Shown piece by piece: positions 25,378 through 35,724 of a stretch of DNA of 64,000 nucleotides (the first letter of the stretch is position 1; every line of letters starts with the position of its first letter). This DNA comes from Lachnospiraceae bacterium (GTDB taxonomy: Bacteria > Bacillota > Clostridia > Lachnospirales > Lachnospiraceae): assembly GCA_017442585.1 (NCBI GenBank), contig JAFRZM010000035.1:1-64000 (forward strand), written 5' to 3'. A program made the translations under genes and the position numbers. The notes under the pieces were generated by a model. It worked only from the letters and a program-made list of their open reading frames with translations. It had not been told where the DNA came from and did no database searches.

Positions 25378-27480
25378 CTAAATTAATGTGTTAGCGTCTA
25401 AGATAAGAGCGACTTCGCCATCACCTAAGATTGTTGCACCGCTGATCATCTTATTGTTATTGATGTACTTGCCAAGAGACTTAATAACGATTTCCTGCTG
25501 TCCCATAAGTCTGTCAACTACAAGACCTGCATAATTATCGCCCTTTCTTACAATAACAACTGTAAGCGATGTCTTCTTAGCTTCTGCTTCAGGATCCTTA
25601 CGCTCAACATCCAAAACTTTATCAAGTCTGATAAGAGGTATAACCGAACCACGAAGAGTAACAACTTCCTTAGCCTGTACGTATTTAACGTCAGCAACCG
25701 GAATATCTTCGATATTCTGGATAGATCCGAGTGCTATAGCATATTTTTCGTCTTCTATTTCTACCATCAAAGCCTGGATAATAGCCAATGTAAGAGGTAA
25801 TCTTACAATGAACTTTGATCCTTCGCCGAGTGTTGATTTAACTTCAACATCACCGCCAAGAGCTTCGATATTCGACTTAACAACATCAAGTCCGACACCA
25901 CGTCCGGAAATATCGGAAACCTTCTTTGCCATTGAGAATCCCGGCATAAAGAGGAAATCGATAATTTCTTTCTGCGATAATGTTTCTGCCTGATCCGCTG
26001 TAACTAAACCGCGCTCGATAGCCTTCTGTTTAACAGAAGCTGTATCGATACCGTTACCGTCATCACCGACCTCGATAACAACGTTGTTACCTTCCTGGTA
26101 AGCATTAAGGAAAATCTTACCAACTTCAGGCTTACCGCGTTTAACACGGACATCGTTGGCTTCAAGACCATGGTCAGCCGAGTTCCTAAGTAAGTGCTGT
26201 AACGGATCACCGATCTGGTCAACTACAGTACGGTCGAGTTCTGTGTCTTCACCGGTCATCACAAGTTCCATCTTCTTATCAAGAGTCTTGGATAAGTCTC
26301 TGATCATACGAGGAAATTTGTTAACTACGCTCTCGATAGGTACCATTCTTGCTTTCATGACTGACTCATGAAGAAGTGTTGTGATTCTTTCAAGGTATTC
26401 TATCTGCTCTGTAAATGACTGGCTCTGTGCGCCCGAACCATCTGCACTTGAAATAGATACAAGAGAGTTCTTGGCAATAATAAGCTCTGATACCTGATTC
26501 ATAAGAGTATCGAGTTTCTCGATATCTACACGAACGGTTCTTGATGTAACAGCCTGCTTTCCGTTTCCGCCTGAAGACTGCTTGTTGTTTGCAGGTGCCT
26601 TTGTGGCTTCAGGAAGTGCTTTTGCCTCTTCTTTTATTTCTGCCGGAGCAGATTCTTCTGCACCTTCATTCGAAAGTTCTTCAGCCTTAACCTCGCGGCC
26701 GACAGCTGTTTCTATCTCTAATACTCCCTTTGCTGCCTTAATACAGTCATCAAGTGAGCTGTTTGTTGCAACAAGGAGGCTAAAATCAAAATCAAATTTC
26801 TCATCCTCAACATCCTGTGATGAAGGATTGTAATAAATAATGGTACCTAATTCTTCCAATGCTTTAAATACAAGGAACGCACGGGCTGATTTAAGGAGAC
26901 AGCTCTGCTCGATATAAACTGTCATGCCGTAAATCTTAAGTCCTGCATCTTCCTGTTCTTTAAAAGCAGCCTTATCGGAATCTGTAAATTCACCGTTTAA
27001 GAACTTCTCTTCGTAATTGGAAGATTTAGCTTCTTCTTTCTTCTCTTCTGCAGGAGTTTCTTCTTTCTTAGGCGCAGGCGCTGCGTCGCCCTTTCCTGCT
27101 GAAGCCAAGATGTCGTTTAGGCTCTTAATGATAGCTTCATTTTCTTCGGTACCTTCGTCGGAAGTACTCTTGATAGTATCAAGATAACCTTCGATAGCAT
27201 CAAGGCACTGGAATAAAACGTCTATCATAGCGCTGTTAACCTTGATCTGGTCGTTACGAACTTCAGAGAATACATTTTCCATATCATGGGTCAAATGCTG
27301 CATTCTCTTAAATCCCATTGTTCCTGCCATACCCTTTAATGAATGGGCTGCTCGGAAAATCTCGTTAATAGTGTCTTTGTTATCCGGTTCCTGCTCAAGA
27401 TTCATAATGCAATCTGAAAGGTTCTGGATATGTTCGCTTGTTTCATCAATAAAGATCTCTAGATACTGACTTACATCCAT
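25378..27480 (-). CDS. cheA: Chemotaxis histidine kinase CheA
   Basis: Receptor-controlled kinase that phosphorylates CheY and CheB. 700 residues. P1 domain with phospho-accepting His46 in AAHSLKG; a proline/lysine/glutamate linker; a P2 docking domain (about 165-270); a second linker rich in Glu/Ala; P3 dimerisation helices (about 315-380); P4 ATPase with LLRNSADHGLE (N box), GDDGNGID (G1) and GRGVGLDVVKS (G2); and a P5 CheW-like domain at the end. All catalytic motifs are intact. Two bases after the cheB stop, with a G-rich but weak ribosome-binding site, suggesting coupling. Confidence 0.98.
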   Translation of the reverse strand: MDVSQYLEIFIDETSEHIQNLSDCIMNLEQEPDNKDTINEIFRAAHSLKGMAGTMGFKRMQHLTHDMENVFSEVRNDQIKVNSAMIDVLFQCLDAIEGYLDTIKSTSDEGTEENEAIIKSLNDILASAGKGDAAPAPKKEETPAEEKKEEAKSSNYEEKFLNGEFTDSDKAAFKEQEDAGLKIYGMTVYIEQSCLLKSARAFLVFKALEELGTIIYYNPSSQDVEDEKFDFDFSLLVATNSSLDDCIKAAKGVLEIETAVGREVKAEELSNEGAEESAPAEIKEEAKALPEATKAPANNKQSSGGNGKQAVTSRTVRVDIEKLDTLMNQVSELIIAKNSLVSISSADGSGAQSQSFTEQIEYLERITTLLHESVMKARMVPIESVVNKFPRMIRDLSKTLDKKMELVMTGEDTELDRTVVDQIGDPLQHLLRNSADHGLEANDVRVKRGKPEVGKIFLNAYQEGNNVVIEVGDDGNGIDTASVKQKAIERGLVTADQAETLSQKEIIDFLFMPGFSMAKKVSDISGRGVGLDVVKSNIEALGGDVEVKSTLGEGSKFIVRLPLTLAIIQALMVEIEDEKYAIALGSIQNIEDIPVADVKYVQAKEVVTLRGSVIPLIRLDKVLDVERKDPEAEAKKTSLTVVIVRKGDNYAGLVVDRLMGQQEIVIKSLGKYINNNKMISGATILGDGEVALILDANTLI

Positions 27481-27482
27481 AC

Positions 27483-28697
27483 TTATCGTACCCCCACATT
27501 CGTAATGATTGTTGATGCTACTTCTTTTAATGGAACTACTATGTCAGAAAGCCCTGCATTTTTAATTGCCCTCGGCATACCATATACTACACATGAAGCT
27601 TCATCCTGCGATATGGTAAAAATCTTCTTGCTGCGCGAAAGATCATTGATACCTTTGGTTCCGTCCTGGCCCATGCCGGTCAAAACCACACAGACTATCT
27701 CATCGTATGAAGATTCGATCAACGAATCGTACATGATATCTGCGCACGGTTTCAATCCTCCTATGGCCGGCGAATTATCGAGATGTATCATATGCTCTCC
27801 GGATGGTTTCTTTACTACCATAAGGTGCTTGCCGCCCGGTGCAACATAAACATGTCCCTTTTCGAGAACATCTCCCTCCTCAGCCTCCTTAACAGAGACT
27901 TTAGATATTTCGTCAAGCCTTTCGGCCAAAGACTTCGTGAACCCCGACGGCATATGCTGAACAAGTACCATCGGTGCATTCATACCCTTAGGTAAAAATG
28001 GAATGACTTCCTGCAAGGACTTTGGTCCTCCTGTGGAGCAAGCAAGAGCAATTAATTTGTTGTCCGACTTAATTGGACTTACTTTCGGAGTTCCTGTAGG
28101 TTTTAAAGGAGTAGGTGCCGGAGTAGGTGTAATCTTTTCTTCGACATTCAAAGGCTTTGAAGGTTTAGCTTCTACCGGCTTTACTTCCGGCGTCTTTTTA
28201 AACTCTGTCTGTGGCTTTTTCTCAGCCTCCGTACTCTTTTGACTTTCCTGCGTCTTATTCGTCTGCGGTTTATTAGCATTGGCTGAAGTATCAATATCAA
28301 GCTTTAAAACTGCCTTTAACATACCTAATATATCATAGGTAAAAGCAGATCCTTTAGCCTCAATAATATTCTCCGGCTTCGTGATAAAATCAACCGCTCC
28401 AAGCGAAAGGGCTTCGAAGGTCTCTTTAGATCCCGCCTTTGTTATAGTACTTGCAACAACAATAACGACGTTGATCTTTTCGTTCTGAAGTTTTTTAAGT
28501 AATTCCAGACCATTCATTCTTGGCATGTTGATATCAAGTATGACAGCATCGAACTTATTACTCTTAATTTTTTCGTATGCTTCGACACCATCTTTAGCCT
28601 GATCAACTACTTCGAAGAATTCATCTTTGTTGATTATATCACAGAAGGCTCTTCTCATGAGTGCAGAATCATCAACTACCATAATTTTTTTCTTCAT
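27483..28697 (-). CDS. cheB: Chemoreceptor methylesterase/glutamine deamidase CheB
   Basis: Response regulator that removes receptor methyl groups. 404 residues. The receiver domain (1-125) has acidic pocket VVDDS and phosphorylation site Asp55 in VILDINMPRMNG. A long Pro/Lys/Thr linker (about 140-205) follows, then the methylesterase with catalytic Ser in ACSTGGPKSLQ, His in LVQHMPSGFTKSLAERL and Asp in TGMGQDGTKG. The linker is longer than usual. Overlaps the PilZ gene by 4 bases (ATGA). Confidence 0.97.
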   Translation of the reverse strand: MKKKIMVVDDSALMRRAFCDIINKDEFFEVVDQAKDGVEAYEKIKSNKFDAVILDINMPRMNGLELLKKLQNEKINVVIVVASTITKAGSKETFEALSLGAVDFITKPENIIEAKGSAFTYDILGMLKAVLKLDIDTSANANKPQTNKTQESQKSTEAEKKPQTEFKKTPEVKPVEAKPSKPLNVEEKITPTPAPTPLKPTGTPKVSPIKSDNKLIALACSTGGPKSLQEVIPFLPKGMNAPMVLVQHMPSGFTKSLAERLDEISKVSVKEAEEGDVLEKGHVYVAPGGKHLMVVKKPSGEHMIHLDNSPAIGGLKPCADIMYDSLIESSYDEIVCVVLTGMGQDGTKGINDLSRSKKIFTISQDEASCVVYGMPRAIKNAGLSDIVVPLKEVASTIITNVGVR

Positions 28698-29428
28698 TCT
28701 TCGTTACCTCTGGTAATCTTTCTTATCTTTCGCTCTTCTTCAAAGATAAACTTGATAATACGTTCTCTGTCTTCCGGAGTTATTCCGACAAATTTAAACC
28801 TGTTTTCATATCTTGAAACCGAATCTTTTATTGCAATACACGATAATACCTGTCCGCAAAGATTAAAGTGTTGCATTTTGTTTTCCAAAGGAAGATCAAA
28901 GATTATGCGTTTGTATGACAGATTATCACTTATAAATCTCGTCATTATCCTTATACCGCCGCCGCTTATATCCACGGCAAGTCCATGCTTTAAATCTTCT
29001 CTTCTTGAATTTATATCATAATCGATAAGTATCTTTTGAATCTGATCTGAAGTTCTTTCTTCTACCGTCATATCCTGAAGATCAACCTCAAAAGATGTTT
29101 CGCATCTATAATACTCTCTTCGCTGGATCTTTGCCGGCTGAGTCAAAAGTCTTATTCTTAATAAGTACTGATTATCTGACTTGTATCTGTCTTTTACAAT
29201 GCCCTTTGCCTCATAAAAAACCTTTGTTTCGCAAAACATAAACGAATATCTTGCTCCGTTTTGTAACAGAATCAAACGATTTTTATAAATAGGCATTGCT
29301 ATTTCGATATCCCCGTTAGGAAAGATATCAAATACCTCACTTACAAATGTAGCATCACCGGCTAATTCATCATTATTATCATCGGATTTGATTTCTATTC
29401 GCATTCCTACTTTAATTACATCAGCCAA
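28694..29428 (-). CDS. PilZ-domain flagellar brake protein (YcgR-like)
   Basis: 244 residues. The N-terminal YcgR-type domain (about 1-95) leads to a C-terminal PilZ domain with both cyclic-di-GMP signatures intact: REYYR (R-x3-R) and DISGGG (D-x-S-x2-G). YcgR proteins bind the motor when cyclic-di-GMP is high and slow swimming. The gene lies inside the motility operon between flhG and cheB; in B. subtilis the equivalent is elsewhere. Apparent TTG start, 9 nt after AAGGAGG, giving a normal N-terminus. Confidence 0.92.
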   Translation of the reverse strand: MADVIKVGMRIEIKSDDNNDELAGDATFVSEVFDIFPNGDIEIAMPIYKNRLILLQNGARYSFMFCETKVFYEAKGIVKDRYKSDNQYLLRIRLLTQPAKIQRREYYRCETSFEVDLQDMTVEERTSDQIQKILIDYDINSRREDLKHGLAVDISGGGIRIMTRFISDNLSYKRIIFDLPLENKMQHFNLCGQVLSCIAIKDSVSRYENRFKFVGITPEDRERIIKFIFEEERKIRKITRGNEE

Positions 29429-29457
29429 AGTGTGACACCTCCTTTTTATAAGTATAT

Positions 29458-30336
29458 TTAGAGCCTTTTACCTAACATAAAGCTCGAAAAAATGTCTGAT
29501 ATACCATGTCTTACATTATTTGCAAAATGTGTTCCGTTTATAAGATCTTCTGCTATTGCTTTATATGCCTTTGAAGACTTAGCCGACGGGAACGAAAGAT
29601 ATACGGGTTTTTGTGCTCTTATTGCTTTATCAATATTAACATCCTGCGGTATCATTCCAAGATACTCAAGCCTTCCCTGCAAAAACTTACTTACAACTGA
29701 CGAAAGTTTCTTATAAACAATCTCGCCATCATCAAAAGAAATTGCCTTATTTGCAAGTACTTTAATGGAGGTTCCTTCTTTATTAAACTGCGGGTTCTTA
29801 TAAAGCGCTTTAATAAGCGAATATGAATCCGTCAAGGAACTTGGTTCCGGTGTCGTTATCATTATTATCTCCGGACTTGACATCGCAAAAGATAAAACCT
29901 GATCCGATATGCCTGCTCCCGTATCAATTATCACGAAATCAGCAAGCTTATCAAGATTATTTAAATTATGAATAAGATAAGCAATCTGATCTCTGTTTAA
30001 ATTACTTAAACCGACAATACCGGAGCCTCCTGAAATAAACCCGATACCGTTAGGCCCCGTTGTAATTATCTCTTCTATTTTTTTACCCCTGTATATAACA
30101 TCGCTCAAATTATATTTAGGTAAAGCCCCGAACATTACTTCAACATTAGCCAGTCCGAAATCGGCATCGAATATGATGACCTTTTTACCTAAATCTGCAA
30201 GCGCAAGTGCAAGATTAACCGAAGTATTCGATTTTCCTACACCGCCCTTGCCGCTGGTTATGGTAATAACTCTGGCCTTCAAGTTTCCACCCTTAGACTC
30301 CATAACCATATTCCTTAGTGCCTGTGCTTGATCCAT
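29458..30336 (-). CDS. flhG: Flagellar number regulator FlhG (MinD/ParA-type ATPase)
   Basis: Membrane-associated ATPase controlling number and placement of flagella, antagonist of FlhF. 292 residues. Deviant Walker A ITSGKGGVGKSNTSVNLALA near residue 25, DADFGLANVEV, and Walker B FVIIDTGAG. The N-terminus (DQAQALRNMV) matches the FlhG helix (DQA) that stimulates the FlhF GTPase. It starts five bases after flhF. Confidence 0.96.
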   Translation of the reverse strand: MDQAQALRNMVMESKGGNLKARVITITSGKGGVGKSNTSVNLALALADLGKKVIIFDADFGLANVEVMFGALPKYNLSDVIYRGKKIEEIITTGPNGIGFISGGSGIVGLSNLNRDQIAYLIHNLNNLDKLADFVIIDTGAGISDQVLSFAMSSPEIIMITTPEPSSLTDSYSLIKALYKNPQFNKEGTSIKVLANKAISFDDGEIVYKKLSSVVSKFLQGRLEYLGMIPQDVNIDKAIRAQKPVYLSFPSAKSSKAYKAIAEDLINGTHFANNVRHGISDIFSSFMLGKRL

Positions 30337-30341
30337 TTCCC

Positions 30342-31697
30342 TTACTTTCCTCCAAGAAGTCGTTTAACGATCCTTTGAGTATCAAATACCTCGATATCAT
30401 CAGGAACGTTCTGACCGGTTGTTACATATGACATATCCGCTTTGGTATACATTTTAATGTTAAAGAGATTTCCGTATGCAGATGTCTCATCAAGCTTTGT
30501 AAAAATAAGCTTGAATTCGGTCATTTCTTTATAAGCGTCAACAATCTCAAGCAAATCTCTGTACTTTGTTGTCGCGCTTAAAACAAGATAGACTTCCTTT
30601 TCTACATTTGAAGACACGCTGTTTATAAGTTCCTTTGTATCTTCTTTTTGCTGGATGCTCCTATGTGAGAATCCTGCTGTATCTACCAATATAAAATCAC
30701 TGTCATGTACCTTTTCGATTGCAGCGTTTAGCTCATCTGCCGAATAGATTATTGTAAGCGGAGTATCTAGAATATTGGCATACGTGCGAAGTTGATCCTC
30801 AGCCGCAATTCTGTATGTATCTGCAGTAAAAAGCGAAATTTTCTTTCCATCTTCAATCTTAAGTTTTGATGCTATCTTCGCGATAGTTGTAGTTTTTCCG
30901 ACGCCTGTCGGTCCAATGAAGAATATAATCTTCGGTTTCTTTCTTGCAGATGTAATAATACTCGGTTCCCCAAACTTAAGTATCATCTTCTGATACACAT
31001 TTGAAAGCATAAGCTCAATATTTGAAGAATGATTAAGAGTCTTATCCATTTCTTCAACAAGAATATTGGCATATCTTTCGTTAACTTCGTTATCAAGGAG
31101 CGTATTGTAAATCATTTTAGCCATTTTAACGCCTTCTTTTTGGCGTTCAATACTAGGTGCCGCTTCAACATCCGGCTCTTCCTTAATACTGTTTGCTTTC
31201 AAATTCTCTTCGAGCATAGATTGAAGATTATCGAGTTTCTTTTCGAATCCGTTAATCGTATCTTCTTTCTTAACTCTTTCTTCTGCTTCAGTAATACGCT
31301 CGTTATCAGTCATAACAACATTACTTGCCTTAATAACAGGCGTAGGTCTTTTAATCGGAGTAGCTTGTTGTATCGGTCTTGGTGCCGAGTAAACAGCTCT
31401 GTCATTATCCGAAGAAGTTGTATTTGATATGCTCTTAATATCAATCTCATCATTTGCCTCGAGATTGATTCTGCCTGTATTAGGATTATTTGACTTAATC
31501 GTTTCCTGCGCAGTAGGTTTGTACTCATTTTCGTCAATAGCCGCAGTTACTTCCACGCTTCCCGATTTAAAAGCCTTAAAAAAGCCACTCGGCTGAATCT
31601 GTTTTGTATTCATTATAACGGCAGACATCCCAAGCTCAGCTTTTGCCTTATTAATTGCTTCTTCTTCAGTTTTCCCTATAAACTTCTTAATCTTCAT
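30342..31697 (-). CDS. flhF: Flagellar SRP-type GTPase FlhF
   Basis: Recruits early basal-body parts to the assembly site. 451 residues. A short basic N-terminal domain (KIKKFIGKTEEEAINKAKAE), a long disordered basic region (about 60-170), an N domain, and a G domain with FFIGPTGVGKTTTIAKIAS (P-loop), TADTYRIAA, VDTAGF and TKLDE. Start overlaps the flhA stop as TAATG, indicating coupling. Confidence 0.97.
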   Translation of the reverse strand: MKIKKFIGKTEEEAINKAKAELGMSAVIMNTKQIQPSGFFKAFKSGSVEVTAAIDENEYKPTAQETIKSNNPNTGRINLEANDEIDIKSISNTTSSDNDRAVYSAPRPIQQATPIKRPTPVIKASNVVMTDNERITEAEERVKKEDTINGFEKKLDNLQSMLEENLKANSIKEEPDVEAAPSIERQKEGVKMAKMIYNTLLDNEVNERYANILVEEMDKTLNHSSNIELMLSNVYQKMILKFGEPSIITSARKKPKIIFFIGPTGVGKTTTIAKIASKLKIEDGKKISLFTADTYRIAAEDQLRTYANILDTPLTIIYSADELNAAIEKVHDSDFILVDTAGFSHRSIQQKEDTKELINSVSSNVEKEVYLVLSATTKYRDLLEIVDAYKEMTEFKLIFTKLDETSAYGNLFNIKMYTKADMSYVTTGQNVPDDIEVFDTQRIVKRLLGGK

Positions 31698-33733
31698 TAT
31701 TTATAAGTCACCATCCCCACTGACTGTAATTCAACATTGTTGTCAATCTCATTATATGAAACAACTATTAAGTCTTTAATATAGTCTTCCGTAAGCTTCT
31801 TGAAATACATTCGAACTATCGGAGACGTTACAATAATCGGATTATTGCCAAGGTTTTCAAGTTTTGCCACTTCTTCTTCCACAGAATTCATAATCGCTTT
31901 GGTCTTTTCAGGATCTATTGTAAGATATGCCCCTTGTTCCGTCTGCTTAACGGATCCCATAATATCCTGTTCAACCTTCGGATCTAGTGTGACAACAGAT
32001 GTGGTTTCATTTGCCGGAAAGTACTTTGCGGAAATTGAACGCTTAAGGCTCTGACGAACATACTCCGTCAAAACATCTGTATCATGCGTTGTCTGTGCGT
32101 GATCGGCAAGGCATTCAAATATCGTAAGTAAATCTCGGATGGATATCTGCTCACGAAGAAGATTCTGTAATACCTTCTGTATCTCGCCGATGCCAAGTAA
32201 CTTAGGCACAAGCTCGTCGACAAGTACCGAATTTGATTCTTTCAAATTGTCGATAAGCGTCTGTACATCCTGACGCGACAAAAGTTCTGCAATATGTGTC
32301 TTTACAACTTCCGTAATATGCGTTGCAATAATTGACGGTGGATCTACAACGGTATAGCCAAAACTCTCAGCACGCTCTCGCTGACTTTCGGTAATCCATA
32401 TTGCCGGCAAATGGAACGAAGGCTCAATCGTCGGAATACCTGAGATTTCCTGTTCTACCGTTCCCGGATTCATCGCCATATAGTGATCGAATAAAATCTC
32501 GCCTTCAGTAACCTGAATTCCTTTAATCTTAATAATATACTGGTTTGGATTAAGCTGAATATTATCTCTCATACGGATAACAGGAACTATCGTTCCTAGT
32601 TCAAGCGCAACCTGACGCCTTATCATGATAACTCGGTCTAACAGGTCACCACCCTGATTTGCATCCGCAAGCGGTATGATACCGTAACCAAATTCCAGCT
32701 CAATAGGGTCAACCTGCAAAAGCGATATAACATTTTCGGGTTTTCGTATTTCCTCGCCTTCGGCCTCTTCCGCAGCCTCTGCTTCTTCCTCGATAGCTTT
32801 GACCTCGGAATTCTTTTGTATGCTGTATCCCGCAACTATAAACGTAATACCAAAAGTCAGGAACAAGAAGAAATTAAGTGGTGTAAAGCCTAATATAATC
32901 ATTGTTCCACCGACAATATACAAAACCTTCGGTATTCCGAATAACTGAGATACCAAAATATCTCCAATATCCGATTCCTTGGAGGCTTTCGTGACCAAAA
33001 TACCTGTCGCAAGTGATATAAGCATTGACGGAATCTGTGAGCAAAGTCCGTCACCTATTGTAAGCACACCATACTTTTGAAGTGCACTCATGGCATCCAA
33101 GCCCTGATTCATAACACCCATAACGGTTCCACCTGCAAGGTTTATAACCGTTATGATAAGGCCGGCGGTCGCATCTCCCTTTACGTACTTGGTAGCACCG
33201 TCCATAGCGCCGAAGAAGCTCGACTCTTGCTGGATCTTGTTTCTCCTTTCACGCGCTTGCGCCTCGTTTATAACTCCGGTATTAAGATCGGCGTCAATTG
33301 CCATCTGCTTACCAGGCATAGCATCAAGGGTGAATCTTGCAGTTACTTCAGCAACTCGCTCAGAACCCTTGTTAATAACAACGAACTGAATGATTACAAG
33401 TACGATAAATACAATCGCACCGATTACTAAGTTATTACCGCCTACGAATCCACCGAAAGTAGATACGACGTTACCAGGATTACCCGTTGTAAGGATAAGT
33501 CTTGTAGACGATACGTTAAGCGAAATTCTGAAAATAGTCGTAAACAAAAGCAATGTCGGGAAAAATGACATATCCAGGACTTCTTTAACAAACAGTGCAT
33601 TAAAAAGTACTATAAGTCCAATTGCTATGTTAAATGCGAGCATTATATCCAATAGGAAATTCGGAATAGGAATAATAAAGAATAAAACCGCACAAAGCAA
33701 GTATATAGCTATACCTATATCGCCCTTTTTCAA
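31697..33733 (-). CDS. flhA: Flagellar export gate protein FlhA
   Basis: Large type III export gate component. 678 residues: eight membrane segments (about 1-310) with the conserved FHIPEP-type loop (FTLDAMPGKQMAIDADLNTG) and a cytoplasmic domain that receives export chaperones. The C-terminal tail VVSYNEIDNNVELQSVGMVT is normal. TTG start, 8 nt from GGAGG. Precedes flhF with a one-base overlap. Confidence 0.97.
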   Translation of the reverse strand: MKKGDIGIAIYLLCAVLFFIIPIPNFLLDIMLAFNIAIGLIVLFNALFVKEVLDMSFFPTLLLFTTIFRISLNVSSTRLILTTGNPGNVVSTFGGFVGGNNLVIGAIVFIVLVIIQFVVINKGSERVAEVTARFTLDAMPGKQMAIDADLNTGVINEAQARERRNKIQQESSFFGAMDGATKYVKGDATAGLIITVINLAGGTVMGVMNQGLDAMSALQKYGVLTIGDGLCSQIPSMLISLATGILVTKASKESDIGDILVSQLFGIPKVLYIVGGTMIILGFTPLNFFLFLTFGITFIVAGYSIQKNSEVKAIEEEAEAAEEAEGEEIRKPENVISLLQVDPIELEFGYGIIPLADANQGGDLLDRVIMIRRQVALELGTIVPVIRMRDNIQLNPNQYIIKIKGIQVTEGEILFDHYMAMNPGTVEQEISGIPTIEPSFHLPAIWITESQRERAESFGYTVVDPPSIIATHITEVVKTHIAELLSRQDVQTLIDNLKESNSVLVDELVPKLLGIGEIQKVLQNLLREQISIRDLLTIFECLADHAQTTHDTDVLTEYVRQSLKRSISAKYFPANETTSVVTLDPKVEQDIMGSVKQTEQGAYLTIDPEKTKAIMNSVEEEVAKLENLGNNPIIVTSPIVRMYFKKLTEDYIKDLIVVSYNEIDNNVELQSVGMVTYK

Positions 33734-33767
33734 GCCTTATTCCTCCCTTCCGACTGATTCTTTCTCA

Positions 33768-34901
33768 TTAATAAGCAGTTTGTTTCTTTTTATAGATCTC
33801 TGCCAGGATCTCTGCGACCGCCTGATAAAGCTCCGGCGGTATTTCCTGTCCTACATCAACGTTAGTATAAAGCATACGTGCGACAGGCTTGTTCTCTACT
33901 ATGTCAATACCACTTTCCTTGGCAAGTTCCCTAATCTTCATTGCCAAATAATCCTCTCCCTTTGCAAGGACTATCGGAGCTGTGGCGATTTCAGTATCAT
34001 ATTTGATTGCGACAGCCAAATGCGTAGGGTTCGTGATTACAACATCTGCCTTAGGAACATCTGCCATCATACGCTTTTGAGATGCCTGACGCATTATCTG
34101 ACGCTGACGACCTTTGATTTCAGGATTACCTTCACTGTTCTTGAATTCATCCTTAACCTCTTGCTTGGTCATTTTCATATCTTCATTAAATTTATGCTTG
34201 GTATACGCATAATCCGCTATACCTATAACCAGGTAAAAGATAGCAATTCTAATACCCGTATCTATTATTATCTTACCGACAAATGCAATTGCCTGGTAAA
34301 GAGTAATTTCGTAAAGTATAAATATCTCATCTGCATAATCTTTAACACTTGAATATGCAATATAACCGATAAAGAAGATTTTAATAACCGACTTTACAAG
34401 TTCAAATAACGAATCTTTAGATATTATCTTTTTAAATCCCTGTGCGGGATTCATCTTTGAAAACTTAGGTTGTAGCGGCTTACCTGTAGGCTTCCACTTA
34501 ACCTGAACAAGGCTTACCACAAATGATATTAAAACACCGACAAGTAACACCGGCCATACAATTGACAAAATCTTAAGGCATGAATAATTCATTAAAGATT
34601 GTGCCTGATTAATTGAAAAACCGCTTATCGAATCACTGACTATATCACTAATCTTACCGAAAACTTCTTTAAACGTTGCTATAAAACCCGAAGCAAAATA
34701 TGCGGTAAGAAATTTTAACATAAGAAAAAGTCCTAAAAGCTCAAAAGCAGAATTAATCTCTTTTGACTTTGCAACTTTTCCTTCTTCTCTCGCATCTTCT
34801 AACTTTTTGGCGGTTGCGGGTTCGGTCTTTTCTCCACCCGGTCCGTCCTGTGCGAAAAACTGAAGATCAATTGTACTAAATATTAGTAAACTATCTTCCA
34901 T
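33768..34901 (-). CDS. flhB: Flagellar export switch protein FlhB
   Basis: Membrane protein that switches export from rod/hook to filament substrates. 377 residues: N-terminal DLQFF and GEKTEPATAKKLEDAREEG, four membrane segments, and the cytoplasmic domain with the intact self-cleavage site NPTH in VVITNPTHLAVAIKYD. The ATG used has GGGG 8 nt before it. A GTG seven codons upstream (34922) also keeps the frame, but its ribosome-binding site is worse. Confidence 0.95.
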   Translation of the reverse strand: MEDSLLIFSTIDLQFFAQDGPGGEKTEPATAKKLEDAREEGKVAKSKEINSAFELLGLFLMLKFLTAYFASGFIATFKEVFGKISDIVSDSISGFSINQAQSLMNYSCLKILSIVWPVLLVGVLISFVVSLVQVKWKPTGKPLQPKFSKMNPAQGFKKIISKDSLFELVKSVIKIFFIGYIAYSSVKDYADEIFILYEITLYQAIAFVGKIIIDTGIRIAIFYLVIGIADYAYTKHKFNEDMKMTKQEVKDEFKNSEGNPEIKGRQRQIMRQASQKRMMADVPKADVVITNPTHLAVAIKYDTEIATAPIVLAKGEDYLAMKIRELAKESGIDIVENKPVARMLYTNVDVGQEIPPELYQAVAEILAEIYKKKQTAY

Positions 34902-34924
34902 AATACTAACCCCGATTATCACTT

Positions 34925-35710
34925 TTAAGTGGTAAATCCTTCCATGAAAAGATTTATCATAAACTTCATCTCATTAAATATAAACGTGGCAATACGCGGC
35001 AACAAGAATATGGTTATAAACATAACCGCAAGGCCTACCAAAAGTTTAATCTGCATACCTACAGAGAACATATTCATCTGTGGAGCAACTTTTGCCATGA
35101 TGCCCAGAATCACATTAAGAATCATAATAACCGCAAATATCGGCAGGAATATTCTGAATGCTATGATAAAGGTATCCGTCATAAACCTTACCATCGCAGC
35201 AAGAAGATTATCTTTTATGAACTTAACTTCACCTATCGGTACAAGCTCATATGAATCAACCAAAGCCTTCAATACATAATGATGCATGTTACTTAAGATA
35301 AGAAGCAGCATTACGAAATAGTTATACATTGATGATACAACCGAACTTTCGGTACGAAGCATAGGATCAAATTCCGATGCCATACCAAGACCAATATTCA
35401 TATCAATAAGCTTACCTGCCGTAAGGATTATCGTGTTGCATATATATCCGGCATATCCGATTATAAGCCCGACAATTGCCTCTCTTATAACAAGAACACT
35501 ATAACTAAAAACACCGGAATAAACTAAATCAGCTTTCGGTATGATAAGTGAATATAAAATCATCGATATCAATGCCGAAAAACCAACTTTAACTCTTCCC
35601 GGTGCAGACTGTATCCCGTAAAATGGTGCCACCGCAATAAAGCTTGTGATACGCACCAAGATCAGGAGAAAATATTCAAATGTTGCTAAGTCAAATCTGT
35701 ATAAACTCAT
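34925..35710 (-). CDS. fliR: Flagellar export protein FliR
   Basis: Integral membrane part of the type III export gate. 261 residues with six hydrophobic segments; RITSFIAVAPFYGIQSAPGR and VIREAIVGLIIGYAGYI are typical. It starts 14 bases after fliQ; the nearest good purine-rich stretch (GAGAAGG) touches the ATG, so initiation may be coupled. Confidence 0.96.
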   Translation of the reverse strand: MSLYRFDLATFEYFLLILVRITSFIAVAPFYGIQSAPGRVKVGFSALISMILYSLIIPKADLVYSGVFSYSVLVIREAIVGLIIGYAGYICNTIILTAGKLIDMNIGLGMASEFDPMLRTESSVVSSMYNYFVMLLLILSNMHHYVLKALVDSYELVPIGEVKFIKDNLLAAMVRFMTDTFIIAFRIFLPIFAVIMILNVILGIMAKVAPQMNMFSVGMQIKLLVGLAVMFITIFLLPRIATFIFNEMKFMINLFMEGFTT

Positions 35711-35724
35711 CCTTCTCTGGTACC

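Noticed and set aside
33390..34352. Plus-strand reading frame of 320 residues
   Set aside because: Antisense to flhA and flhB, both with full family motifs; no ribosome-binding site and no recognisable domain.
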